This document shows positions 8,551-16,800 of a stretch of DNA of 64,000 nucleotides, piece by piece; the first letter of the stretch is position 1; the number at the start of each line of letters is the position of its first letter. The DNA lies in NCBI RefSeq assembly GCF_001611795.1, contig NZ_CP015098.1:1240001-1304000 (forward strand), read 5' to 3'. Source of the stretch: Streptomyces qaidamensis. GTDB taxonomy: Bacteria > Actinomycetota > Actinomycetes > Streptomycetales > Streptomycetaceae. Made by a program: the position numbers and the translations under genes. The notes under the pieces were generated by a model. The model did no database searches. It saw nothing but the letters and a program-made list of their open reading frames with translations, and was not told where the DNA came from.

Positions 8551-9474
8551 ATGAGTTCCCCCACTGGGCCCGCGGATGGCCTGCCCGTACGAATGCCGCG
8601 CCCCCGCCAGCCCGGACGGCACCGCCGTCCCGAGCCGTTGGTTGCTCCCGAGGGCGCGCCGGCGCTCGTCCTCGCCGTGCCGGGGACGCCCAGTAGTGCC
8701 ACGCGCAGCCTCGCCGAGGAGGTCGTGAGCATCGCCCGCTCCGAGCTGCCCGGCCTCGACGCCCGCATCGGATACCTCGACGGGGACAACGCGGAGTTCC
8801 CCACGCTGCAGGCCGTGCTCGTGCACGCCGCCGAGGAGCGCACGGCCCGTTTCGAGCAGGCCCGTGCCGCCGGCATGGACGTCAAGATGCCCGACGGCCC
8901 CGTCGCCGTCGTGGTGCCGCTGCTCGCCGGCCCGGACAGCGCGCTGCTGCGCCAGGTCCGCCAGGCCCTCATGGAGAGCCGGGTCGCCGCCGAGCTGACC
9001 GACGTCCTCGGCCCGCACCCGCTGCTCGCCGAGGCGCTGCACGTGCGGCTGTCCGAGGCCGGTCTGGCCCGTGCGGACCGTGCCCGGCTGTTCACCGTGG
9101 CGACCGCCGCGGACGGCATCGTCCTGGCGTCGGTGGGCGGTGACGAGGCGGTGCAGGCGGCCGGCATCACGGGCATGCTGCTGGCCGCGCGCCTCGCCGT
9201 GCCGGTGATGGCCGCGGCCCTGGACCAGGAGGGCTCCATCGCGTCCGTCGCCGAGCAGCTGCGCTCCTCCGGCTCGCAGCAGCTGGCGCTCGCTCCGTAT
9301 CTGATCGGTCCGGAGATCGAGCAGGGGCTGATCGAGGAAGCCGCGAAGGAGGCGGGCTGCTCCGCCGCCGAGTCGCTCGGAGCGTACCCGGCGATCGGCA
9401 AGCTCGCCCTGGCCAAGTACACGACGGCGCTGGGCATCGCCCCGCAGCAGGCACAGAGCACGCCGGTGCGCTGA
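8551..9474 (+). CDS. CbiX/sirohydrochlorin chelatase-like protein lacking the catalytic His
   Basis: A 307-residue protein with two CbiX-like halves (VLAVPGTPSSATRSLAEEV and VAVVVPLLAGPDSALLRQVRQAL). In true sirohydrochlorin chelatases the first strand ends in HGSR; here it is VPGTPSS, so the metal-binding His is absent and chelatase activity is doubtful. The second half shows LGPHPLLAEALHVRLSEAG, which keeps a CbiX-like histidine. The ATG at 8551 is preferred over 8485 because the upstream stretch is low in coding character; it has no strong ribosome site. A clear terminator follows. The role is unknown. Confidence 0.7.
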   Translation: MSSPTGPADGLPVRMPRPRQPGRHRRPEPLVAPEGAPALVLAVPGTPSSATRSLAEEVVSIARSELPGLDARIGYLDGDNAEFPTLQAVLVHAAEERTARFEQARAAGMDVKMPDGPVAVVVPLLAGPDSALLRQVRQALMESRVAAELTDVLGPHPLLAEALHVRLSEAGLARADRARLFTVATAADGIVLASVGGDEAVQAAGITGMLLAARLAVPVMAAALDQEGSIASVAEQLRSSGSQQLALAPYLIGPEIEQGLIEEAAKEAGCSAAESLGAYPAIGKLALAKYTTALGIAPQQAQSTPVR

Positions 9475-9497
9475 CGCGGGCTGCCGCGCGCAACGCC

Positions 9498-9532
9498 TCG
9501 AAGGCCCGCTCCGGTTCGGAGCGGGCCTTCGA
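9498..9532. terminator. strong bidirectional terminator
   Basis: A perfect 16-bp stem: TCGAAGGCCCGCTCCG (9498-9513), three-base loop GTT, and its complement (9517-9532). It sits between the end of the CbiX-like gene and the end of the leftward lactonase gene, so it can serve both. Confidence 0.85.
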
Positions 9533-9575
9533 CGTCGCGGGTGGGGCGTCCGGTGGGGTGTGTTGTACCTCTGGC

Positions 9576-10601
9576 TCAGGCGAGGGTCACGCAGGACGCC
9601 GCTGCCACCCTGATCGAGCCGCCTCGTCGCGGCAGGCCCGTGAGCGGGTCGACCGCGAACCACGTCACATCGCCGGAGCGCTCGTTGGCGACGTACAGGA
9701 AGCCGTCGGAGGCGGCCAGGGCGCGGGGCCAGTGGCCGCCGCAGTGCACGGTGGTGACGAGCCGCAGCTCTTCGCCCTGCACGGCGAGCACGGAGAGCAC
9801 GTCCTCGCCGCGGGTGGCGGTCCACACGAAGCGGCCGTCGGGCGAGGTGACGATGCCCGAGGGATAGGCGTCGCTCGCCGGTGTGCCGGGCAGGACTGCG
9901 GTTTCGGACAGCGGCGTCAGGACGCCTTCCGCCGCGTCCCAGCGGCACACGGTGACGGAGGGGCTCAGTTCGTTGACGACGTAGGCGTGCGTGCCGTCCG
10001 GGTGGAAGGCCAGGTGGCGCGGCCCCGAGCCGGGGCGCAGGGCGGTCTCCCGGTACAGGGCGAGGGCGCCGTCCACCAGCGTGCACACCCGCACCGAGTC
10101 CGTCCCGAGGTCCACGCTGACGGCCCAGCGTCCGCTCGGGTCGGGCTGCACCTGGTGGGCGTGCGGCCCCTGCTGGCGGGGCGTGTGCGGTCCGGCGCCG
10201 GTGTGCCGGAGCACACCGGAAGCGGACCGCGCGAGGGTGCCGTCGGGGCGCAGGGGGACCGCGGTGACACTGCCGGAGCCGTAGTTGGCGGTCAGCACGT
10301 GCCCCGCGAACAGGCTGAGGTGGGTCGGTCCGCTGCCGCCGACCGGCACGGGCCGCCCGGCCGGCTCGGGCTTGTCCCCGGCCACCCGGTAGGCGGCCAC
10401 CGTGCCCTCGGCCGTCTCACTGACCGCGTACAGCGTTTCCCCGTCTCGGGCGAGGGTCAGGTAGGAGGGGTCCGGGACGGCTTGCACGCTGCTCAGCACG
10501 GTCAGCGCGCCGCTGCCGGGGTCGACCTCCGCGGTCACGATCCCGGGGCCGCCGGCCGCCGTGAACGACCCGATGAACGCCCGTCGCCTGCCGTCCGCCA
10601 C
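9576..10601 (-). CDS. lactonase-family seven-bladed beta-propeller (6-phosphogluconolactonase type)
   Basis: A 341-residue propeller of the PF10282 lactonase family. Typical blades include RRAFIGSFTAAGGPGIVTAEVD at the N terminus, GPTHLSLFAGHVLTANYGSGSV, GRWAVSVDLGTDSVRVC, GPRHLAFHPDGTHAYVVNELSPSV and GHWPRALAASDGFLYVANERSGDV. E. coli Pgl of this fold hydrolyses 6-phosphogluconolactone; other members act on other lactones or none. The GTG at 10601 is chosen because GAGAGGGG lies just upstream. A DasR-type palindrome 55 bp upstream suggests control by amino-sugar status. Confidence 0.82.
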   Translation of the reverse strand: MADGRRRAFIGSFTAAGGPGIVTAEVDPGSGALTVLSSVQAVPDPSYLTLARDGETLYAVSETAEGTVAAYRVAGDKPEPAGRPVPVGGSGPTHLSLFAGHVLTANYGSGSVTAVPLRPDGTLARSASGVLRHTGAGPHTPRQQGPHAHQVQPDPSGRWAVSVDLGTDSVRVCTLVDGALALYRETALRPGSGPRHLAFHPDGTHAYVVNELSPSVTVCRWDAAEGVLTPLSETAVLPGTPASDAYPSGIVTSPDGRFVWTATRGEDVLSVLAVQGEELRLVTTVHCGGHWPRALAASDGFLYVANERSGDVTWFAVDPLTGLPRRGGSIRVAAASCVTLA

Positions 10602-10655
10602 CGCTGACCCCTCTCGCCCGCGCCGCCCGGAAGGACAGCGCAGCCGATCATGCAA

Positions 10656-10665
10656 GGTCTAGACC
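10656..10665. promoter_or_regulatory. DasR-responsive element (dre)-like palindrome
   Basis: The perfect palindrome GGTCTAGACC, flanked 3' by A, matches the core of the dre consensus recalled for DasR (TGGTCTAGACCA); only the 5' T is replaced by A. It is 55 bp upstream of the lactonase start codon, in promoter position. DasR is the GntR regulator that responds to glucosamine-6-phosphate. Confidence 0.55.
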
Positions 10666-10744
10666 AAGCGGTCAAGGGGTGGTTCGCCCAGTCGGCCCCG
10701 GGCCGCCGGGGGTACGCGGGCCACGGTCAGCCCGGCCCAGCGCC

Positions 10745-10790
10745 GCTGCAGCCGCAGCCGCAGTCGCAGTCGCAGTCGCAGTCGCAGTCG
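10745..10790. repeat. hexanucleotide tandem repeat
   Basis: Units of GYCGCA in tandem: one GCTGCA, two GCCGCA, four GTCGCA, then a partial GTCG. It lies in the gap between the FUSC-family gene end and the lactonase promoter, so it does not code for a recognised protein. Length is likely to vary between strains by slippage. Confidence 0.8.
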
Positions 10791-10830
10791 GGGCAGCTCA
10801 CAGGGTCCCCCTGTCACGCTGAAGCGGCCG

Positions 10831-12303
10831 TCAGGCCCCCACCAGCGGCGAGCCCGAGGGCGTGCGCAGGGGACGGGCCAGTTCGGTCAGGGCTCGTTCC
10901 AGGCCGTGCAGGTGAGCCAGGGCGGGTTCCGCGTGGGGCAGCCCGTCCGTGTGGATCGCGAGGTCCCTGCCCTCGGTGAGGGCTTCGACGGCCGCTTCCA
11001 CCCGTCGGCAGGCCGTGGCCAGGCGGGTGTCGTGGGAGGCCTCCGGGTCGGCTGCGACGGCGACCAGGCCGCGGATCTCCCGGGCGCAGTCGTCGAGGAG
11101 GTCCAGGACGTGCCGGGCCCGGCGCTTGCGGCCGAGCATCGGGTTCAGCGGGTGCACGAGCGGGGCGACCGAGAGCCGTACCCGGGCGAGGAGCTGCTCC
11201 AGCTCCGCCACCCGCGGGGCAGGATCGGCGTCGGCCGCGCCCGCCAGTCGCCGGGCGGTCTCGACGGCGCAGGCGTGCACGCAGCGCAGGGCCCGCCGGA
11301 TCCAGGCGTCGGTGATGCTGTGGGTGGTGACGGGCAGGACGAGGATCACGGCAAGGGCGGCGCCGAGCGCCCCGACACCGGTCTCGGCGAGCCGCAGCGC
11401 GAGCAGGTCCGGGCCGAGCACGCCCAGGAGGCCGTAGAGCAGTCCGGCGAGGAGGGTGACCCAGAGCATCATCCACGTGTAGGACACGGCGGCCGTGTAG
11501 AAGATGCCGAAGACGCAGACGGCGGCGAGGGCGGCCGTGACGGCGGGATCACCGTGCACGGGCAGGGCAACGAGCAGGCCGAGGCCGATGCCGATGACCG
11601 TGCCGAGCAGCCGCCGGAAACCGCGGACCAGGGTCTCACCGCGGGAGGTGGTGTTGACGAAGATCCACCAGGTGGCGCCGACGGCCCAGTACCAACGCTG
11701 CCCGGACACCAGCTGGCCCACGACGAGGGCGAAGCCGGCTCCGGCGGTCGCCTGGATCGCCTGGCGGGTGGTGACCCGGGCCAGACCGGTGCCGCCCGGC
11801 GGGGCGGGCACGGCGGGCGGGGGCAGGCGCCGCTCGTAGCACCAGAGGCCGAAGCGCACCGCTGCGGCGGCGAGGACGGACAGCAGGACCGCGGCGTACA
11901 GCTGGGGCAGCTGGTCGGTGGTGGCGTGCAGGAACTGCGCCACGAAGAAGGTCATGAACGCGAACACGCCGAGGCTGTGCCCGCGCGGGCCCCAGCGCCG
12001 CGCGTACACGCCCGCACCGACCACGGCGAGGAAGGTGAGGTCCCGCGCCACCGGGTGGTCGTGCAGCTCGGCCGCGGCGGTGAGGAGGGGCAGGCCGACG
12101 GCGGGCAGCAGCGCGGTCGTGACGGCCTGGCCGCGGACCGTCGCGTCGGTGACGGTGAACAGGGCGAGCAGGGCGGCGAGACCACCGGTGACCGTTCCCG
12201 CGAGGGACTGCCCGGCGAGGCCGCACAGGGCGACCGCGAGCGCGATGCCGAGCACGGCTCGCGCGGCGAACCGCAACCGCGTCCGCCCCGGATCCGGAGC
12301 CAT
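10831..12303 (-). CDS. FUSC-family inner-membrane protein
   Basis: A 490-residue membrane protein with two bundles of hydrophobic helices. The first is at residues about 12-130 (AVLGIALAVALCGLAGQSLAG, GGLAALLALFTV, LGVFAFMTFFVAQFLH). The second is at about 185-310 (AGFALVVGQLVSGQRWYWAVGATWWIFVNTTSRGETLVRGFRRLLGT is the FUSC signature, then GIGLGLLVALPVHG, MMLWVTLLAGLLYGLLGVLGP and GVGALGAALAVILVLPV). A cytosolic helical tail follows. FUSC proteins resemble AaeB/YccS-type exporters of aromatic acids; transport by this one is inferred. The ATG at 12303 follows GAAGAGGG. It is divergent from the Lrp/AsnC regulator, which may control it. Confidence 0.85.
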   Translation of the reverse strand: MAPDPGRTRLRFAARAVLGIALAVALCGLAGQSLAGTVTGGLAALLALFTVTDATVRGQAVTTALLPAVGLPLLTAAAELHDHPVARDLTFLAVVGAGVYARRWGPRGHSLGVFAFMTFFVAQFLHATTDQLPQLYAAVLLSVLAAAAVRFGLWCYERRLPPPAVPAPPGGTGLARVTTRQAIQATAGAGFALVVGQLVSGQRWYWAVGATWWIFVNTTSRGETLVRGFRRLLGTVIGIGLGLLVALPVHGDPAVTAALAAVCVFGIFYTAAVSYTWMMLWVTLLAGLLYGLLGVLGPDLLALRLAETGVGALGAALAVILVLPVTTHSITDAWIRRALRCVHACAVETARRLAGAADADPAPRVAELEQLLARVRLSVAPLVHPLNPMLGRKRRARHVLDLLDDCAREIRGLVAVAADPEASHDTRLATACRRVEAAVEALTEGRDLAIHTDGLPHAEPALAHLHGLERALTELARPLRTPSGSPLVGA

Positions 12304-12418
12304 GAACACCCTCTTCAGCACCGCTTACCGCCCCTTTCGCCACACCGGCCATGAGTACGCATGAAAAAGGCGCCGCGGGGTCCGCAGCGCCATCGACGCA
12401 CCTATATCAGCATCCCGG

Positions 12419-12460
12419 GGTCCACTGGCTCAACCGGCCCCTTTTAGACTGGTCCATTGG
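12419..12460. promoter_or_regulatory. possible Lrp/AsnC binding repeats
   Basis: GGTCCACTGG (12419-12428) and GGTCCATTGG (12451-12460) are direct repeats spaced 32 bp apart, about three helical turns, in the divergent region between the FUSC gene and the Lrp-type regulator. Lrp proteins bind several sites on one face of the helix, which fits, but this is inference. Confidence 0.35.
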
Positions 12461-12519
12461 TACATCCGGAGCGGCCGGGAGACGGCCGCGGCAGAGCCAA
12501 CGGACGAGGAGGACGCGCC

Positions 12520-12996
12520 ATGCCCGTGGACGAGCTCGACACCCGCATCCTGCGACTGCTGCTGGAGCAGCCGCGCACGAGTGTGCGCGAGTACGCCCGG
12601 ATCCTCGGTGTCGCCCGCGGCACGCTGCAGGCCCGGCTGGACCGGCTGGAGCGCGACGGCGTGATCACCGGCACGGCACCGGCCCTCTCCCCCGCCGCGC
12701 TCGGGCATCCGGTGCTGGCGTTCGTCCACATCGAGGTCACCCAGGGCCATCTCGACGAGGTGGGCGACGCGCTGGCGGCCGTGCCGGAGATCGTCGAGGC
12801 GTTCTCGATCACGGGCGGCGGGGATCTGCTGGCCCGGGTGGTGGCGCGGGACAACGCGCACCTGGAGGACATCGTCCAGAAGCTGATCAGCATGCCCGGG
12901 GTGGTGCGCACCCGTACGGAGGTCGCGCTGCGCGAGCGCGTGTCCCACCGGATGCTGCCGCTGGTGGAGTCGATCGGGCGGTCGGCTCGTGGATGA
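12520..12996 (+). CDS. Lrp/AsnC-family transcriptional regulator
   Basis: A 158-residue regulator. The AsnC-type HTH is residues about 3-62 (VDELDTRILRLLLEQPRTSV, YARILGVARGTLQARLDRLERDGVITG); the RAM/ligand domain is about 70-145 (VLAFVHIEVTQGHLDEVGDALAAVPEIVEAFSITGGGDLLARVVA). The ATG at 12520 is set by GAGGAGG nine bases upstream. It is divergent from the FUSC membrane protein and 19 bp upstream of the HAD hydrolase, with which it probably shares a transcript. Confidence 0.92.
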   Translation: MPVDELDTRILRLLLEQPRTSVREYARILGVARGTLQARLDRLERDGVITGTAPALSPAALGHPVLAFVHIEVTQGHLDEVGDALAAVPEIVEAFSITGGGDLLARVVARDNAHLEDIVQKLISMPGVVRTRTEVALRERVSHRMLPLVESIGRSARG

Positions 12997-13015
12997 TCTT
13001 TGAGAGCATGGCCCC

Positions 13016-13702
13016 ATGAGCAAACTCCGCGGCATATCGGTCATCTTCGATCTCGACGGAACACTCGTGGACAGCGAGCCGAACTACTACGAGGCGGGCC
13101 GCCGGACGCTCGCCGCGTACGGCGTCGCGGACTTCACCTGGGCGGACCACGAGCGGTACGTCGGCATCAGCACACAGGAGACGGTCGCGGACTGGAAGGA
13201 CCGCTACGACCTGCCCGCATCCGTGGACGAACTGCTCGCCACCAAGAACCGCCGCTATCTGGAGCTGGCCCGCAGCACCACCCGCGCCTACCCCGAGATG
13301 CGCACGTTCGTCGAGATGCTGGCGGCCGAGGGCGTACCCATGGCCGTGGCCTCGGGATCGTCCCCGGAGGCCATCGCCGCGGTGCTGACCGGAACCGGAC
13401 TGGACGCGCATCTGCACACCGTGGTCTCCGCCGACGAGGTCGCGCACGGAAAGCCGGCCCCCGACATCTTCCTGGAGGCGGCCCGCAGGCTCGGGGCGTC
13501 CCCGTCCGACTGTGTCGTCCTGGAGGACGCCGCTCCGGGTGCCGCCGCCGCGCACGCGGCCGGCATGCGGTGCATCGCCGTCCCGTACGTCCCGGCCCAG
13601 GTGGACGCACCGGAGTTCGCGACCGCCGGCCTGCTGCTGCGGGGCGGCCAGAAGGAGTTCACGGGGCAGGCGGCGTTCGACTGGCTGTGCCGGAGGGATT
13701 AG
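13016..13702 (+). CDS. HAD-superfamily hydrolase (beta-phosphoglucomutase/phosphatase type)
   Basis: A 228-residue HAD subfamily IA enzyme. Motif I is FDLDGTLVDSEP with nucleophile and acid/base Asp; motif II is VASGS; motif III is the Lys in AHGKPAPDIF; motif IV is VVLEDAAPGAAAAHAAGM. The helical cap lies between residues about 20 and 90. It probably dephosphorylates or isomerises a small phosphorylated metabolite; the substrate cannot be read from sequence. It lies 19 bp after the Lrp-type regulator. Confidence 0.88.
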   Translation: MSKLRGISVIFDLDGTLVDSEPNYYEAGRRTLAAYGVADFTWADHERYVGISTQETVADWKDRYDLPASVDELLATKNRRYLELARSTTRAYPEMRTFVEMLAAEGVPMAVASGSSPEAIAAVLTGTGLDAHLHTVVSADEVAHGKPAPDIFLEAARRLGASPSDCVVLEDAAPGAAAAHAAGMRCIAVPYVPAQVDAPEFATAGLLLRGGQKEFTGQAAFDWLCRRD

Positions 13703-13840
13703 CTCCGCGGGCAGCCGTACGACGCTTCCCCGCCGGTCTCACCGAGACGCCGACCAGCGGCTGTTCAATCAGCCGAAACCGGCCGCACCCGGGCTGCGCT
13801 CCTCGTAGATTCTTCAAAAGCGCCAGAGGGGAGCGGCACA

Positions 13841-16800
13841 TTGGCGGACGGTGGCACCCGCAACGTCGTGGGCGGCGACACGGTGGCGGGCACGGTCGTC
13901 CAGGCCGGTTCGATCGGGGCACTGCACGTGCACACGGCCGTCCCGCCGACGGGGCCCGCGCCCGCATCTGTCGCCATGGACGCCTGGGAACGCCGGGTCG
14001 GCGACTCCTGCGTCTGGCGGCACGTGCCGCAGGGCCGGGACACCGGCCACCACCGGCGGCACGTAACCGCCCTCGCGGCCCGGCTGGCCCGCATGAGGGA
14101 CGAGCTGGAACGGTCGCTGGAGCAGGACCCCTGGTGCGACGCGCGGATCGCGACCGCGTTCCTGGACAACGTCGAGTGGCTGCTCGGCGAGCCGCCCGAG
14201 GACGGGACGAAGGGCCTCGACCTGTATCCGGCCGAGGCGTCCCTGCTCGTCCTGTTCCCCTTCCTGCACCGGGTCCACTACCTGCGGCGGGCGGTACGGC
14301 TCGCGCAGGTCCGTCCCTGGTCCCTGCGGCCCGCGGGCACTGCCGACCCGGACAGGCTGGCGTTCGAGGTCTTCGCCGAGGAGAGCGAGGCGCTCGTCCA
14401 GCGGGCCCTGCGGGAACCCGGGGCGGAACCGCTCGTGGGCTGGTGGCTCTGCCATCGCCGCCTCGCCCAGCACGGGGAGTTCTCGGACACCGATTCCGTC
14501 CACACGCTCATGGCGGAGCTGGGCGATTCCGTCGGGGAGCTGGGCGCGGCACTCGCCGCCGACCGCTTGACCGTGCTCCTGCACGGCCTCCGGCGAGGTC
14601 CCGACATCTGCCACCCCGAGTTCCTGAATCTGCTGCCCGCCGACGACCGGGTCCGCTGCGGACCCGGTCACCAGCAGATCCGCTTCCAGCGCGTCGGCCT
14701 CCTCGTCGCCCTGGCCTACGGCATGTCCGTCGAGACGACGGCGTTGCCGGACATCGTCGCCGAGCACCTCGCCATCCCGTATCCGGTGGATCTGCCCCTG
14801 CTGCGCCGCACCCTCGCGGAGGCGCACTGGGGAGGCTCGCGCGACCTGCCGGTGCTCCGCGCCGAATGCCACCACGAGGCGGTCGTGGAGGGTCTGCGCG
14901 AGTACACCGCCCGTGCCGACGCCATGCTGCACGCGATACGGCGCACCGTCAGGGAACGGGTCAACCAGCCCATGCCGGACCTCCCCACCCGGCTCTCCGC
15001 CGACGGCGTGGTTCCGAGCCGCGGCACCTTCGACGGGTACGCGAGGTTCCGGAGCGACGGGCGCCGGGTCCTCGACCTGGCGATGGGGATCGAGCTGTAC
15101 AAGGACCGCGATCTGGCCGTGCGGGAGCTGTACCAGAACGCGCTCGACGCCTGCCGTTACCGGCGCGCCCGGCAGGAGTACCTCGACCGCACGACGGAAC
15201 CGTCCGGCACGCCGTACACCGGCAGCATCTCCTTCACGCAGGACACCGACGACGACGGCCGGGCCTATCTGGACTGCCGGGACGACGGCATCGGCATGGG
15301 CGAGGCCGAGCTGCGCGGTGTGTTCTCCCACGCCGGCGCCCGCTTCGCCGAGCAACTGGAGTTCAAGCTGGAACGGGCCCGCTGGGAGTCCCTGGACCCG
15401 CCGGTGACGCTGTATCCGAACAGCCGGTTCGGGATCGGTGTGCTGAGCTACTTCATGCTCGCCGAGGAGATCCGGGTCACGACGTGCCGCATGGACGCCG
15501 ACGGCGTTCCCGGGCCCGTCCACGAGGTGTCCATCTGCGGGCCTGGCCACCTCTTCAGGATCGTGCGCAAGGCCGCGCGCGGTCGCGAGCCCGGCACCCG
15601 GGTCCGGCTGTATCTGCGGCCCGACATCGAGCCGGCGAGCTGGTCGGTGATCGACGTCCTGGACCGGGTGCTCGCGATCGCGGAGTTCCCCACGACGGCG
15701 CGAAAGGGGATGCTGAGCAGTTCGTGGGAGCAGGGGCGGCTGAAGAAGCGGAGGAAGACCGGTCCCGCGGACACCGGGCTGAACGCGCACGGAAGCCTGC
15801 TGGCCTGGTCCGGGGACGGACGGGGCGCACAGGTCGTCTGGTGCGAGGAGGGCGGGGCGCTGCTCGTCGACGGGCTGGTCGTCGAGCCCACGGTACGCAG
15901 AGGGGTCATCTCGGAGTCGGGCCCGGGGCTGGCCGGGGTGGTGGTGAACCTGCGCGGCCCGTGGTCCCCGGCGAAGCTGTCGGTGGACCGCCGGCATGTC
16001 CTGGACGATGTGAGCGTGCCGGTGAGGGAGCTGGTGGAAAGGGCCGGCAGCGTTCTCGCGGAGGGCGACGACGATGTGCCGGGGTTTCCCTGGCTCTCCC
16101 ACGTGGCCGGTGGAAGCGCGGTTCTGGCCGATGTGGTGGCCGATGCGCTCTCCGCGCACAGCCGGGAACTCGTGTTCCGGGGCCGGCAGTTCGGCAGTCC
16201 GGAGGTCGGATACTTTCCGGCGGATTCCTCCCTCGTCCCGCACGAGGGCCGTGAGGAGCGGCGCTACCGTCCCGTCGCGTGGAGTGATATCGACGGTTAC
16301 GCACCGGACCACGTGTTCCTCTGGCGGGTCCTCGCCCGCCGTCCCGCACGGGCCCTGAAGAAACTGGCCGAGGTGTGCGCGGAGGCGGACGACACCCGTC
16401 CCGTCAGGCGACCCCGGCCGTCCGACCAGTGGCTGCTGATGGCCCGTCAGTCACGTCGGTGGCACGGCAGGCCTCTCGACAACCACGGGGACCTCACCGA
16501 AGCCGGCGAGACACTCCAGTGCACCGCGCGCGAAGTGGCCACGCGGCTGGCCGCGTTGGGCTACTCGAAGGCCGATCCGCGGTCCTGGTCCGCCGATGCC
16601 CGCCTCACGAGGGCGAACAGCGCGGCCTTCCGGCCCCGCTACGGCGAAAGCCTCCTGGGCAGACAGGACCCCCTGTCCACCGCGGACCTGATGCAGGCGG
16701 CGGCACGCACGAACGACACCGCTGCCTCAACGGCCGGTCTGCTGCGGAGTTTCGGGCTCCTGGTGCCGGACGATGTGGTGGCACTGTGCGAGGCCGCGAC

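Noticed and set aside
10745..10790. Possible CRISPR or direct-repeat array
   Set aside because: Units are six bases with no spacers, so it is a simple tandem repeat.
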